Positions 46,032 through 55,814 of a stretch of 64,000 bases of DNA are shown here, piece by piece. The DNA is from Comamonas halotolerans (GTDB taxonomy: Bacteria > Pseudomonadota > Gammaproteobacteria > Burkholderiales > Burkholderiaceae_C). Within the stretch, counting starts at the first letter, position 1. Each line of letters begins with the position of its first letter. Under the pieces are notes generated by a model. That model worked only from the letters and a program-made list of their open reading frames with translations. It ran no database searches and was not told the origin of the DNA. The stretch spans positions 420,883 to 484,882 of the forward strand of contig NZ_JASAUZ010000012.1 of the NCBI RefSeq assembly GCF_030162935.1, in the 5' to 3' direction. The translations under genes were made by a program, and so were the position numbers.

Positions 46032-46502
46032 TTAGGAGGCAGCTGCGGCCGACTTCCAGTCGGCAATCAACTGGTAGAGTCCATCGGCGTTGCTTGCGCT
46101 TTTCAGAGATTCACGCAGATTGCTATCACTGAGCAACTCGGCGATTTCGGAGAGGATTTCCAGGTGTTGCTGGGTAGCCGCTTCGGGGACCAGCAAAAAA
46201 ATCAGCAACTGAACCGCTTGCTCGTCAGGTGCGTCGAAACCGATCGGGCGGGCCAGTTGAAAGACTGCTGCCATGGGGGACTTCAAACCCTTGATGCGAC
46301 CATGGGGAATCGCAACGCCATGACCTAGACCAGTGGAGCCCAGACGCTCGCGCGCAAACAGGCTATCAGTGATTAGCGCGCGAGAGAGGCCATGGAGTCC
46401 CTCAAACAGCAAGCCTGCTTCTTCAAAAGCACGTTTTTTGCTGGTGGCATCAACGCTCACAAGCACTTGAGCGGGCGACAGGATGGAGGCAAGACGGTTC
46501 AT
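46032..46502 (-). CDS. ptsN: PTS IIA-like nitrogen-regulatory protein (EIIA-Ntr)
   Basis: 156-aa phosphoryl-acceptor of the regulatory PTS(Ntr), with roles in potassium and nitrogen balance. The active-site His67 lies in [11 protein letters not shown]. The rest matches the EIIA-fructose fold ([54 protein letters not shown]). ATG 46502 starts the standard [10 protein letters not shown]; the longer open frame upstream is unsupported. Transcribed between hpf and hprK. TrkAH is encoded 10 kb away, and EIIA-Ntr is known to contact TrkA in E. coli. Confidence 0.94.
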   Translation of the reverse strand: MNRLASILSPAQVLVSVDATSKKRAFEEAGLLFEGLHGLSRALITDSLFARERLGSTGLGHGVAIPHGRIKGLKSPMAAVFQLARPIGFDAPDEQAVQLLIFLLVPEAATQQHLEILSEIAELLSDSNLRESLKSASNADGLYQLIADWKSAAAAS

Positions 46503-46556
46503 GTGAAAACTATTATGCATCGCTCCACCCGGAAATGTGGGGCAGGTGCGGTGGAG

Positions 46557-46580
46557 CAAAAAGGCCGCCAGCTGGCGGCC
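46557..46580 (-). terminator. Terminator-like palindrome between hpf and ptsN
   Basis: GGCCGCCAGCTGGCGGCC is an 18-bp perfect palindrome; on the minus strand it is followed by TTTTTGC. It may reduce read-through from hpf into ptsN. Confidence 0.65.
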
Positions 46581-46631
46581 TGTCACTTAGGACTTTACCT
46601 AAATCTTCGCACAAGCAAAAGAGTTCGCGCT

Positions 46632-46979
46632 TCAGTGCAGTCCTATGGCCCCCAATTCTCGCTTGATGGAGGCGTTGCGCCAGCCATGAATACGGGTTTT
46701 ATGGCTCATGATCTGGCGATCCAGTTTTTCAACCAGATCATCAATCGCTGCATAAAGATTCAGGTGCTTGCTACCAGCGTGCAGTGCATTGCCTTTGACG
46801 TGAATGCTGCATTCCACCCGCTGACGACGCTCTTTTTGCGCTTCATTGTGCTTGGAGAGCAGGACTTTGACGTGGATGACTTGGTCAAAGTGACGTAGCA
46901 CACGCTCCAGCTTGGAGATGACGTACTCACGCAGTGCGGGGCTAACTTCCAGATGGTGACCGCTGATGGTCAGGTTCAT
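46632..46979 (-). CDS. hpf: Ribosome hibernation promoting factor (short HPF)
   Basis: 115-aa cytoplasmic protein that binds 30S subunits and promotes 100S dimers in stationary phase. The S30AE fold is clear: MNLTISGHHLEVSPALREYV, then KLERVLRHFDQVIHVKVLLS, VECSIHVKGNALHAGS and LYAAIDDLVEKLDRQIMSHK. It is at its usual place upstream of ptsN and hprK, but the normal upstream neighbour rpoN is missing; instead purC lies divergently 392 bp away. Distinct from the paralogue at 18141-18512. Confidence 0.94.
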   Translation of the reverse strand: MNLTISGHHLEVSPALREYVISKLERVLRHFDQVIHVKVLLSKHNEAQKERRQRVECSIHVKGNALHAGSKHLNLYAAIDDLVEKLDRQIMSHKTRIHGWRNASIKRELGAIGLH

Positions 46980-47371
46980 GAATCAACCTCCTGTGCTTTC
47001 AGGTTTGCAAAGCAATTGCTGCACAGCGAGGCTGCGCAGCAGGGGGCGGCAGAATGCGCATTCGTCGCTTGTGAGCCACTATGCGTGGCTTGGAAATTTC
47101 GCGCAAGCGCATTTCGGTATGCTTTGCTGGGGTATGGGCGGAAGGCAGACACCGCCGTCAAAACGGCGCAGAATGAATCGTTTTTGCTGAGGGCTGCAAG
47201 GCGTTATAGATACTCGCAGTAGTCCATCATGATCGGCATCGACATCGAAGCAGTCGAAATTGTCCGCAATGGATGCGGCAGTCCGGCTCTAAAATCCCGC
47301 ATCGGAGCACTGTCTGTCTGCCTTCGGTAGATGGCTTTGCCACGTTCCGAATTCATTTTGTCTGCCTTCTC
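46980..47371. other. Intergenic region, 392 bp, between hpf and purC
   Basis: Divergent promoter region. It has a TAAAAT -10-like motif at 47290-47295 and no clear partner at -35. Small overlapping open frames occur but none has coding support. No tRNA-like or strongly folded element was seen. Confidence 0.5.
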
Positions 47372-48292
47372 ATGACACAGCCCACGACTTCTGCACTGCA
47401 CACTTCCAACATCACCTCGCTGCCGCTACTGGCTCGCGGCAAGGTGCGTGACAATTACGCCGTGGGCGATGACCGCATTTTGATGGTGGCTTCGGACCGT
47501 TTGTCTGCTTTTGACGTGATCATGGGTGAGCCGATTCCTGGCAAGGGAGAGCTGCTGACGCAGATGGCACTGTTCTGGTTCGACAAACTGGGCCATATCT
47601 GCCCCAACCACCTGACTGGTGAGTCGCCAGAGTCGGTTGTGACCGCTGAAGAAATTCCCCAGGTGAAGGGCCGCTCTATGCTGGTCAAGCGCCTCAAGCC
47701 TGTGCTGATTGAAGCGGTTGTTCGTGGTTATCTGGCCGGTAGCGGTTGGAAGGAATACCAAGAAGGTCAGGCAGTGTGTGGAGTGAAACTGCCTGCGGGA
47801 CTAGTGAATTCGGCCAAGCTGCCTGAGCCTATCTACACGCCTGCTGCGAAGGCAGAGATGGGCGACCACGACGAAAACATCACCTACGAACGCACTGTGG
47901 AAATGGTGGGTGAAGCGCTGGCTTCCCAGATCCGCGACACTGCTATTCGCATCTACAAGGAAGCGGCCGAGATTGCGCTGACCAAGGGGATGATCATTGC
48001 TGACACCAAGTTTGAATTCGGCCTGACCGAAGAAGGCGAGTTGGTGTTGATGGACGAGGTCCTGACCCCTGACAGCTCTCGTTACTGGCCCGTGGAAGGG
48101 TATGAAGAGGCGTTGAAAGCGGGTGTTAATCCGCCCAGCTACGACAAGCAGTTCGTGCGTGACTGGCTGGAGCAAGCCAAGGTGAACGGCAAGCTTTGGG
48201 ACAAGACAGCTCCAGCACCACGTCTGCCTCAAGACGTGATTGAAAAGACGGCAGCCAAGTACCGAGAAGCGCTGGAGCGCTTGACAGCTTAA
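47372..48292 (+). CDS. purC: Phosphoribosylaminoimidazole-succinocarboxamide synthase
   Basis: ATP-dependent joining of CAIR and aspartate in purine synthesis. 306 aa; the longer (type 2) form. Motifs: [27 protein letters not shown] (in two parts, with the ATP-binding K and the S-D-R-L), RMEVVVRGY-like [17 protein letters not shown], and ADTKFEFGL plus [18 protein letters not shown] 47372 is chosen on family alignment; the preceding open frame is not conserved-looking. Stands alone before a terminator. Confidence 0.96.
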   Translation: MTQPTTSALHTSNITSLPLLARGKVRDNYAVGDDRILMVASDRLSAFDVIMGEPIPGKGELLTQMALFWFDKLGHICPNHLTGESPESVVTAEEIPQVKGRSMLVKRLKPVLIEAVVRGYLAGSGWKEYQEGQAVCGVKLPAGLVNSAKLPEPIYTPAAKAEMGDHDENITYERTVEMVGEALASQIRDTAIRIYKEAAEIALTKGMIIADTKFEFGLTEEGELVLMDEVLTPDSSRYWPVEGYEEALKAGVNPPSYDKQFVRDWLEQAKVNGKLWDKTAPAPRLPQDVIEKTAAKYREALERLTA

Positions 48293-48305
48293 GCAGTGCA
48301 ACAAT

Positions 48306-48334
48306 AAAAAGAGCAGCGTTATGGCTGCTTTTTT
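48306..48334 (+). terminator. Terminator of purC
   Basis: AAAAAG-AGCAGC / GCTGCT-TTTTTT with a 6-nt loop. Confidence 0.85.
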
Positions 48335-48348
48335 ATGGGCTCCACGTG

Positions 48349-48358
48349 CCCCCCCCCC
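48349..48358. repeat. Homopolymer of ten C
   Basis: Ten consecutive C between purC and holA, outside any gene. Such a tract can vary by slipped-strand synthesis and is prone to sequencing error. Confidence 0.9.
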
Positions 48359-48384
48359 AATGGACATGCACCATAGCGTCGTAT

Positions 48385-49449
48385 TCAACGACGCGCAGGA
48401 GCACCTTGCAAGGCTGAGATCATGTCCATGACCAGTTTCCGAAGCGCTTGCCAGCTGTCTCGCGGCCAGCCATCGGCAGGCAGCCCTTTGACGATGCCAT
48501 CCACCACATGGGCGGAGTGCAGCAGCCGCACAGCGGCATTGGTGCCCAGGCGTGCCACTACGCGCTCAAACAGTTTTTCCTTGTTGCCCCAGATGCGCAG
48601 GCTGCGCAGGACCATAGGCAAGGGCTGACCATTGGCCAGCGCATCTTTGGCTCGTTTGAGGTTGCGGATGTCCTCGGACAATGTCCAGTGCACCAGCACC
48701 TCGGCCGTACCTTCGGCCTGCAGGCCGTCCATCATGCGCATGGCGCGTGCAAGATTTCCGCTGAGCACAGCCTCTGACAGCTTGAAAACGTCATAGCGTG
48801 CCACGTTGAGCACGGCTTGCTCAACCACTTCATAGCTGAGTTCGCCTTCTGGCTGTAGCAGCCCCAGCTTCTGGATTTCCTGGTGCGCCGCCAGCAGGTT
48901 GCCCTCCACACGGTCGGCAAAGAATTGCAGCGTGCGCTGCCCCTCTTCGCCGGAGGCCACGCGTTGCTTTTGCTGCGCGAGCCGCTGTGCAATCCAGCCG
49001 GGCAGTGCGGCGCGCTCAATAGGGTCGATCTGGACGGTTGCGCCATTGGCGTCCAGCGCGGCAAACCATGCGCCTTTTTTGGTGGCTGCGTCCAGCCGGG
49101 GCAGGGTGACAATGGTCAGCGTGTTTTCATCCTGGGCAGCCTGTGCGGCCAGTTGCTGGATGGCTGCACTGCCATCCTTGCCGGGTTTGCCCGATGGAAT
49201 GCGGATTTCCACCAGCTGCTTGTCGGCAAACAGGCTCAAAGAGCCACCAGCCGCTAGCACGCTGCTCCAGTCAAAGTGCGCGCCTTGCACGGTATGCACG
49301 CTACGCTCGGTATGGCCTGCCGCACGCGCTGTGGCGCGGATGGCATCGGCAGCCTCCTGCAGTTGCAGTGGCTCGTCGCCATGCAATGTGTACAAAGGCC
49401 GCAGACCTTGTTGCAGGTGTGCGGCCAGTTGATTCAGAGCCAGTTGCAT
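48385..49449 (-). CDS. holA: DNA polymerase III subunit delta
   Basis: Clamp-loader subunit that opens the beta sliding clamp. 354 aa. The sequence follows the HolA pattern: PLYTLHGDEPLQLQEAADAIR at the start, IRIPSGKPGKDGSAAIQQLA, LPGWIAQRLAQQ, FFADRVEGNLLAAHQEIQKL, and the C-terminal helical lid with RNLKRAKDAL and RLLHSAHVVDGIVKGL. Third gene of the leuS-lptE-holA operon; its ATG is 3 nt after the lptE stop codon. The end is adjacent to a C10 tract. Confidence 0.93.
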   Translation of the reverse strand: MQLALNQLAAHLQQGLRPLYTLHGDEPLQLQEAADAIRATARAAGHTERSVHTVQGAHFDWSSVLAAGGSLSLFADKQLVEIRIPSGKPGKDGSAAIQQLAAQAAQDENTLTIVTLPRLDAATKKGAWFAALDANGATVQIDPIERAALPGWIAQRLAQQKQRVASGEEGQRTLQFFADRVEGNLLAAHQEIQKLGLLQPEGELSYEVVEQAVLNVARYDVFKLSEAVLSGNLARAMRMMDGLQAEGTAEVLVHWTLSEDIRNLKRAKDALANGQPLPMVLRSLRIWGNKEKLFERVVARLGTNAAVRLLHSAHVVDGIVKGLPADGWPRDSWQALRKLVMDMISALQGAPARR

Positions 49450-49452
49450 GCG

Positions 49453-49965
49453 TTATTCGCTGACCGGGAGTTTGGCGGCTGACAGGCGGCGCAGCAACTG
49501 CTGCGCCATGTCGCTGTACATATCTCGGTACAGCGTGGCCTCTTCTTCATCCTTGGCCAGTGCCAAAGATTCGCTATAGGTCATCTCGCGCTTTTGCTGC
49601 ATCTCCGTGTCATCTATCCATACACGCCCTTCTCTGTCGACCAGCTTGAAGCGGGCAAACAGGCGTAGCTCCACCTCGCGAACCTGACCTGACACTGTCT
49701 TGGACAAGATGATGCGCTGGCGGCGCTCTCCCAGCAGGTGCAGGGCAGCTTCGGCCGTGTTGGGGTTGGCTGGCGGCAGTATCACCTTCAGATTCCCGCC
49801 TGCAGTGGCCAGGTTGCGAAGAACTGCGCGCGTGAAGGGTGAGCCTTCCGGAGCCTGGACATACAGGGTGGAAAACGGAAAGGACGGCGCGCCACGCAGG
49901 CGAAAGCCGCAAGCGCTGACCACGGGGGCCAGGGCCATCAGGGAGAGCAGCGTACGTTTACGCAT
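49453..49965 (-). CDS. lptE: LPS-assembly lipoprotein LptE
   Basis: Outer-membrane lipoprotein that plugs LptD for insertion of lipopolysaccharide. 170 aa. The signal peptide ends in the lipobox VVSAC with Cys19. The core has GFRLRGAPSFPFSTLYV, TRAVLRNLATAGGNLKVIL and LLGERRQRIILS, then EMTYSESLALAKDEEE. A start three residues earlier (49974, MHAMRKR) is possible. Lies between leuS (22 nt) and holA (3 nt), the conserved order in proteobacteria. Confidence 0.92.
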   Translation of the reverse strand: MRKRTLLSLMALAPVVSACGFRLRGAPSFPFSTLYVQAPEGSPFTRAVLRNLATAGGNLKVILPPANPNTAEAALHLLGERRQRIILSKTVSGQVREVELRLFARFKLVDREGRVWIDDTEMQQKREMTYSESLALAKDEEEATLYRDMYSDMAQQLLRRLSAAKLPVSE

Positions 49966-49987
49966 GGCGTGCATCCTTTGTTTGGCG

Positions 49988-52696
49988 TTAGACGACGATG
50001 TTGACCAGGCGGCCCGGCACCACGACCACCTTCTTGGGGGTGGCGCCGTTGGTGAACTTCAGCGCATCTTCGCTGGCCAGGGCGATGGCTTCAATCTGCG
50101 CCTTGTCAGCGGCGGCTGGCACGCGGATTGCGCCGCGCAGCTTGCCGTTGACTTGAAGCACCAGCTCCAGCTCGTCTTGCACCAAAGCCTTGGGATCCAC
50201 GGTGGGCCATGCGGCGTCCAGCAGATCACCTTGCTTGTTGGCGTAACCCAGTTCCTTCCATAGCGTGTGGGTCAGGTGCGGGGTGGCGGGGTAGAGCACA
50301 CGCAGCAAGATGCCAAAGCTTTCAATCATGGCAATCTGGCCCGCAGCAGTTTCACCACCCTTGAAGGCTTCCAGGGCGTTGATCATCTTCATCGCACCAG
50401 AGACCACGGTGTTGTACTGCATGCGCTGGTAGTCGTAATCCACCTGTTTGAGCACAGTGTGAATTTCCAGGCGCAGTGCTTTGGCTTCCTTGTCGAACTC
50501 GATTTCAGACAGGTCACCCACGTCCATGGCCATCATGATGGCTGGCGTGTAGTTGATGCCCAGCAGCTTCTGGCCAAAGTTGTACACGCGGCGCAGGAAG
50601 CGATAGCTGCCCTCCACGCCCGCATCGTTCCACTCGAGCGTCAGCTCAGGGGGGGCGGTGAACATGGTGTACAGGCGTGCGGTATCCGCGCCGTACTTTT
50701 CGATCAGGTCTTGCGGGTCAATGCCATTGTTTTTGGACTTGGACATGGTGCCCACGCCCTCGTAGTCAATGGCAGTGCCCACAGGCAGCAGACCGTCGGC
50801 ACTGTCCACAGCCACCTTGAGCTTGGCACCGATGATCTTGCCACCTTCGTCCAGCACGTGCTCCACGTCCTTGGGCCAGAAATATTCCTTGGCACCCTTG
50901 GTGGTGCGGCGGCTGTAGATGTGGTTCAGCACCATGCCTTGCGTCAGCAGCTGGGTGAAGGGCTCATCGATCTTGACCAGACCCAGATCGCGCATGACCT
51001 TGGTCCAGAAGCGCGCGTACAGCAGGTGCAGGATGGCGTGTTCAATGCCTCCGATGTACTGGTCCATGGGCATCCAGTAGTCTGCACCGTCGGCCACCAT
51101 CTTGTCGCTGTTCTTCGCATCGCAATAGCGCATGAAGTACCAGGAGCTGTCGACAAAGGTGTCCATGGTGTCGGTCTCGCGGCGTGCGGGCTTGCCGCAG
51201 CAGGGGCAGACCACGCCAGCGTGGAAGGCTTCGCTCTTGACCAGGGGGTTACCCGATCCATCAGGGACCAAGTCCTGCGGCAGCACCACCGGCAGATCTT
51301 TCTCAGGTACGGGCTGTGCGCCGCAATCTTCGCAGTGAATGATTGGAATGGGTGTGCCCCAGTAGCGCTGACGGCTGATGCCCCAGTCGCGCAGGCGCCA
51401 GGTGGTTTTCTTCTCACCCAGGTTCTTGGCAGCAACCAGTTCAGCAACCTTGTCCACTGCCTGAGTTTGGTTCAGGCCGTCGAGCACGCCAGAGTTGATG
51501 CACACGCACTTTTGCTTGTCGCCATACCATTCCTGCCATGCGTCGGTGCTGAAAGTTTCGCCTTCCACGGCCACCACTTGCTGGATGGGCAGGCTGTATT
51601 TCTTGGCAAAGGCAAAGTCGCGTTCATCATGAGCGGGGACACCCATCACCGCCCCATCGCCATAGCCCATCAGCACATAGTTGCCCACCCATACCTCGAC
51701 CTGTGCGCCGGTGATGGGGTGGGTCACGAACAGGCCCGTGGGCATGCCCTCTTTTTCCTTGACGGCCAGCTCGGCTTCCGTGGTGCCGCCCTTTTTGCAT
51801 TCTTCGATGAATGCTGCCAACTTGTCGTTGCTGGCAGCGGCGTGCAGCGCCAGCGGGTGCTCGGGTGCCACAGCACAGAAGGTCACACCCATGATGGTGT
51901 CGGCACGCGTGGTGAAGACGTACATCTTGCCATCTTGAATCAGGTTGCCCGCTGCATCCTTGATGTCGTGGGTAAACGCAAAGCGCACGCCTGCAGACTT
52001 GCCGATCCAGTTTTCCTGCATCAGACGCACCTTGTCAGGCCAGCCGGTCAGTGTGGCCTTGTCGTTGCCCACTTGTACGTGTTCCAGCAACTCTTGCGCG
52101 TAGTTGGTGATAGCCAGGTAGTAGCCAGGGATCTCGCGCTTTTCCACCAAAGCGCCGGTGCGCCAGCCTCGGCCGTCAATCACTTGCTCATTGGCCAGCA
52201 CGGTCTGGTCCACCGGATCCCAGTTCACTACCTGGGTCTTGCGGTAGGCAATGCCTTTTTCGAGCATCTTCAGGAACAGCCACTGGTTCCACTTGTAGTA
52301 CTCTGGGTCGCAGGTGGCAACTTCGCGGCTCCAGTCGATGGCCAAGCCCATCGCCTGCATCTGTTTTTTCATGTACGCGATGTTTTCGTACGTCCACTTG
52401 GCTGGCGGCACCTTGTTTTTCAAGGCCGCATTTTCAGCAGGCAGGCCGAAAGCATCCCAGCCCATGGGCATCAACACGTTGTAGCCCTTCATGCGCAGCT
52501 GACGCGTGAGCATGTCATTGATGGTGTAGTTGCGCACGTGGCCCATGTGCAGCTTGCCCGAGGGGTAGGGCAGCATGGAGCAGGCGTAGAACTTCTTCTT
52601 GTTGTTGCTGTCTTCTACGACGCGGTAGGCATCAGTGGCGGCCCAGTGGTCGTGCGCGGCGCGTTCGACCTCAATGTGGTTGTATTTGTCTTGCAT
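49988..52696 (-). CDS. leuS: Leucyl-tRNA synthetase
   Basis: Charges tRNA(Leu). 902 aa. Class I motifs: the HIGH-like [12 protein letters not shown] (with PYPSGKL before it) and the KMSKS-like [12 protein letters not shown]. The editing domain is present ([18 protein letters not shown]), as are the zinc-type cysteines CEDCGAQP and [11 protein letters not shown]. The tRNA-binding C-terminal domain is complete ([12 protein letters not shown]). ATG 52696 starts the canonical [11 protein letters not shown]; the 19 residues upstream in frame are not conserved-looking. First gene of the operon. Confidence 0.97.
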   Translation of the reverse strand: MQDKYNHIEVERAAHDHWAATDAYRVVEDSNNKKKFYACSMLPYPSGKLHMGHVRNYTINDMLTRQLRMKGYNVLMPMGWDAFGLPAENAALKNKVPPAKWTYENIAYMKKQMQAMGLAIDWSREVATCDPEYYKWNQWLFLKMLEKGIAYRKTQVVNWDPVDQTVLANEQVIDGRGWRTGALVEKREIPGYYLAITNYAQELLEHVQVGNDKATLTGWPDKVRLMQENWIGKSAGVRFAFTHDIKDAAGNLIQDGKMYVFTTRADTIMGVTFCAVAPEHPLALHAAASNDKLAAFIEECKKGGTTEAELAVKEKEGMPTGLFVTHPITGAQVEVWVGNYVLMGYGDGAVMGVPAHDERDFAFAKKYSLPIQQVVAVEGETFSTDAWQEWYGDKQKCVCINSGVLDGLNQTQAVDKVAELVAAKNLGEKKTTWRLRDWGISRQRYWGTPIPIIHCEDCGAQPVPEKDLPVVLPQDLVPDGSGNPLVKSEAFHAGVVCPCCGKPARRETDTMDTFVDSSWYFMRYCDAKNSDKMVADGADYWMPMDQYIGGIEHAILHLLYARFWTKVMRDLGLVKIDEPFTQLLTQGMVLNHIYSRRTTKGAKEYFWPKDVEHVLDEGGKIIGAKLKVAVDSADGLLPVGTAIDYEGVGTMSKSKNNGIDPQDLIEKYGADTARLYTMFTAPPELTLEWNDAGVEGSYRFLRRVYNFGQKLLGINYTPAIMMAMDVGDLSEIEFDKEAKALRLEIHTVLKQVDYDYQRMQYNTVVSGAMKMINALEAFKGGETAAGQIAMIESFGILLRVLYPATPHLTHTLWKELGYANKQGDLLDAAWPTVDPKALVQDELELVLQVNGKLRGAIRVPAAADKAQIEAIALASEDALKFTNGATPKKVVVVPGRLVNIVV

Positions 52697-52905
52697 GGAA
52701 CTGGTTGGTGGTGCTGCAGTCACAATACTGCTTCGCGTAGATTTTAGGCGCATGGGCGTTCCTTGCCGTTATTGCAGGATGACAGCCCCGCACTCCTCTA
52801 CGCCTCTGGACTCGGACGGCTGGTTTTGACGCTGTCGCTCCGTATATGAAATTTCATTTTTTGCTTGAGCAGCGCTAGGGCGCTGTCGATTAAGGGTTTG
52901 CTTCG

Positions 52906-54183
52906 GTGAGTGTGTCTTCTGCCGTTTTTTCTATGTATGCCAATCTGGAGCCCTGGGCTCAGGCAGCAACGGGTTTGGCTTTGCTGGCTTTATTGGCCTT
53001 CGTTCTACGCTTCGTCGTGCAAGGCGTGTTGATGCACTTTGTGCGTCTGTGGCGTCGGGCGATGCCGGTTATGGGCTGGGCGCAGATTCTGTTGCATGAC
53101 CATGTGCTGGTGCGCATTGCCAAGGTGGTCCCTTCACTGGTGGTGCAAATGGGGATTCACTGGGTGGAGCATCTGCCGGTGAATGCTTCCAAGGGAATTG
53201 CCAATATTGCCACGGCGCTGACCATTTACCACGTGGTACGTGTGGTGGCAACGCTGCTTAGCGAGATCAATGAAGCCCACGACCGCCATGATGGCCCCAA
53301 GGCCACGCAGACCAACTCCATCAAGAGCTATGTACAGCTGGGCAAGCTGATTGCTTACATCGTGGGGGCTTTGCTGATTGCCGCGTCGCTCATGGATCGC
53401 TCGCCATTGCTGTTGCTGTCGGGGCTGGGCGCCATGTCGGCGGTGTTGATGCTGGTCTTCAAGGACACCATTTTGTCGTTTGTGGCGGGTGTGCAGATAT
53501 CCTCCAACGACATGATGCGCGTGGGAGACTGGATTGAAATGCCCCAGGTGGGAGCCGATGGCTTCGTGGTGGATATTGCGCTGAACACCGTCAAGGTGCA
53601 GAACTGGGACAAGACCATCACCACTGTGCCAACCTGGAAGCTGATGAGCGAAAGCTTCAAGAACTGGCGCGGGATGTTCGATGCGGGTGGTCGTCGCATC
53701 TTGCGTTCCATGTCCATTGATGCTGCCACGGTGCACCTGCTGCAGCCCGAGGAGCGTGCCAACCTGAACAGCATCGCATTGCTACAAGGGTATTGGAGCG
53801 ATCGTGACGGCTTGCTGGCACAGCCTGAGTCTGCAGAAAGCGCCATGCCTACTCAGGCGATTGCTCCTGAGATGGTGACCAATCTGGCGGCTTTCAAAGC
53901 GTATGCCTATGCGTATTTGCTGGCCCATCCTCGCATTGCCAAAGGGCCCGGCATGTTCTTGCTGGCGCGTACGCTGGAGCCATCGCCCACCGGTATTCCC
54001 CTGCAGCTGTATTGCTACACCAGTACCACAGTGTGGGTGGAGTACGAGGCCATTCAGGGTGAAATCTTCGACCATCTGATTGGTGTGCTGCCATTGTTTG
54101 GTCTGTCCCTTTACCAACGTTCCTCGGACTACAGCAATCGCCAGATTGTGCAGGCGCTGCACAACGAGGGTGATGCGCCCTGA
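52906..54183 (+). CDS. MscS-family mechanosensitive ion channel (YbdG-like)
   Basis: 425-aa inner-membrane channel that releases solutes on osmotic downshock. Several N-terminal hydrophobic segments (about 15-40, 65-85, 95-115, 140-165) precede the pore helix SGLGAMSAVLMLVFKDTILSFVAG-type region with the Gly/Ala packing pattern. The beta domain MMRVGDWIEMPQVGADGFVVDIALNTVKVQNWDKTITTVPTWK (in two parts) is diagnostic of MscS. The length and C-terminal region are nearer YbdG than MscS itself. GTG start at 52906; an in-frame ATG is at 52933. Monocistronic with respect to mnmA. Confidence 0.9.
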   Translation: MSVSSAVFSMYANLEPWAQAATGLALLALLAFVLRFVVQGVLMHFVRLWRRAMPVMGWAQILLHDHVLVRIAKVVPSLVVQMGIHWVEHLPVNASKGIANIATALTIYHVVRVVATLLSEINEAHDRHDGPKATQTNSIKSYVQLGKLIAYIVGALLIAASLMDRSPLLLLSGLGAMSAVLMLVFKDTILSFVAGVQISSNDMMRVGDWIEMPQVGADGFVVDIALNTVKVQNWDKTITTVPTWKLMSESFKNWRGMFDAGGRRILRSMSIDAATVHLLQPEERANLNSIALLQGYWSDRDGLLAQPESAESAMPTQAIAPEMVTNLAAFKAYAYAYLLAHPRIAKGPGMFLLARTLEPSPTGIPLQLYCYTSTTVWVEYEAIQGEIFDHLIGVLPLFGLSLYQRSSDYSNRQIVQALHNEGDAP

Positions 54184-54230
54184 AACCCGTGCGCGCACTG
54201 CGGCACGGTCACACATAGATAATTTCAGCT

Positions 54231-55352
54231 ATGACTAAGCACAGAGTGGTCGTTGGCCTGTCCGGCGGCGTAGATTCAGCGGTGACAGCCTATTTGCTCA
54301 AGCAGCAAGGGCATGATGTGGTCGGCATCTTCATGAAGAATTGGGAAGATGACGACGACAGCGAGTTCTGCTCGAGCCGGCAGGACTTTCTGGATGCGGC
54401 CAGCGTGGCAGATGTCATCGACATCGAGATCGAGCATGTGAACTTTGCCTCGGACTACAAGGACCGCGTGTTTGCGGAGTTCCTGCGCGAGTACCAGGCT
54501 GGACGAACGCCCAATCCTGATGTTCTGTGCAATGCCGAGATCAAGTTCAAGGCCTTTTTGGACCATGCCATGCGCCTGGGGGCAGAAAAAATTGCCACGG
54601 GCCACTATGCGCGTGTGCGTCAGAATGCGCAAACAGGCTTGTTCGAACTGCTCAAGGGCGTGGATAGCAGCAAGGACCAGAGTTATTTCCTGCATCGCCT
54701 GAACCAGGCGCAGCTGTCCAAGGCCATGTTCCCGGTGGGAGAGCTGTGCAAGACGGAAGTGCGTCGCATTGCCGAGGAAATTGGCCTGCCCAATGCCAAG
54801 AAAAAGGATTCGACCGGCATCTGTTTTATCGGCGAGCGCCCGTTCCGCGAGTTTTTGAACCGCTACATCAGCAAGGAACCCGGCTGGATTCTGGATGACC
54901 GCAACCGCCGCCTGGGTAGGCATGTGGGGCTGAGCTTCTACACCTTGGGGCAGCGCTCTGGCCTGGGCATTGGAGGTGTCAAGGAAAAGGGTGCAGCGCG
55001 TGGTGCAGGTGACCACGCGCCCTGGTTTGTGGCTGCCAAGGAAATGGACAAGAACATTCTGCGTGTGGTGCAAGGGCATGACCACCCGATGCTGCTGTCG
55101 CACCGGCTGGATGCGGACAGTGCCAGTTGGGTGGCAGGGCAGCCGCCCGTAGCAGGCACCTATGGCTCCAAAACCCGCTACCGCCAGCCGGACTCGCCCG
55201 CCATCATCGGTAGCGAGGCCAGCAACAGCCATTTCCGCCTTGATTTTCCTGAGGCGCAGTGGGCTGTTACGCCAGGGCAATCTGCCGTGCTGTACGACGG
55301 CGAAGTGTGTCTGGGGGGCGGCATTATTGCTACGGTGGATCCCACGGATTGA
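54231..55352 (+). CDS. mnmA: tRNA-specific 2-thiouridylase MnmA
   Basis: Adds sulfur to uridine 34 of tRNA(Lys, Glu, Gln) at the wobble position. 373 aa. The PP-loop [12 protein letters not shown] (9-20) binds ATP. The two catalytic cysteines are Cys100 in [12 protein letters not shown] and Cys198 in [11 protein letters not shown]. The C-terminal domain continues to [21 protein letters not shown] 54231; full length. Ends at an unusually long perfect terminator. Confidence 0.97.
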   Translation: MTKHRVVVGLSGGVDSAVTAYLLKQQGHDVVGIFMKNWEDDDDSEFCSSRQDFLDAASVADVIDIEIEHVNFASDYKDRVFAEFLREYQAGRTPNPDVLCNAEIKFKAFLDHAMRLGAEKIATGHYARVRQNAQTGLFELLKGVDSSKDQSYFLHRLNQAQLSKAMFPVGELCKTEVRRIAEEIGLPNAKKKDSTGICFIGERPFREFLNRYISKEPGWILDDRNRRLGRHVGLSFYTLGQRSGLGIGGVKEKGAARGAGDHAPWFVAAKEMDKNILRVVQGHDHPMLLSHRLDADSASWVAGQPPVAGTYGSKTRYRQPDSPAIIGSEASNSHFRLDFPEAQWAVTPGQSAVLYDGEVCLGGGIIATVDPTD

Positions 55353-55358
55353 GCTTGG

Positions 55359-55399
55359 AAGCATAAAAAAGGCAGCCATTGGCTGCCTTTTTTATGCTT
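55359..55399. terminator. Bidirectional terminator after mnmA
   Basis: A 19-bp perfect stem (AAGCATAAAAAAGGCAGCC and its complement) with a 3-nt loop ATT; it serves mnmA and the convergent 95-aa gene. Confidence 0.95.
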
Positions 55400-55429
55400 A
55401 GCTGCGGCTGTGACAGCAGTGACGTGTAT

Positions 55430-55717
55430 TTAGCTTTGCAGCTGCGCGCGCGCTTTGTCCAACCAACCGCGCAGGTGCACCAACAGGTCGGTTTGACTGA
55501 AGGAGCAGCTTTCTTCGGTGAACAAGGCACCTGACTCCAGACGATCCAGCAATTGCAGCAGCACTTGGCCATAGCGTTCGGGCAGGGCGGTCAACAACGC
55601 CTGCGAAGCACGAGCCAGGTCACCAAGGGCGCTGGCGTTGATGCTGCCGTCCTCCAGGCGCTGTAATGCATCTTGAAATGCCTGGAGTTGAACCAGTGCG
55701 TCGGTCTGTGTATTCAT
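55430..55717 (-). CDS. Small conserved-looking protein of unknown function (95 aa)
   Basis: I do not recognise a family. It is an acidic, leucine/alanine/glutamine-rich, all-helical protein ([57 protein letters not shown]), without a signal peptide or membrane segment. The ATG at 55717 is 97 bp from the divergent proA start. It could be a helical-bundle protein of unknown role. Coding potential is supported by composition; function unknown. Confidence 0.7.
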   Translation of the reverse strand: MNTQTDALVQLQAFQDALQRLEDGSINASALGDLARASQALLTALPERYGQVLLQLLDRLESGALFTEESCSFSQTDLLVHLRGWLDKARAQLQS

Positions 55718-55814
55718 GGTGTTTTCAGTGTGCGGGGGCGTATGCTGGCAGTGTAGATGTAGCCACACCACCTTGTCTGCACAGCAGTACGAACTTCTCG
55801 GCGAGAATGGCGGG

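Noticed and set aside
50267..52747. Open frame of about 826 codons antisense to leuS
   Set aside because: It lies wholly over leuS, has no recognisable protein features or ribosome-binding site, and is expected from the strong third-position GC bias of the real gene.
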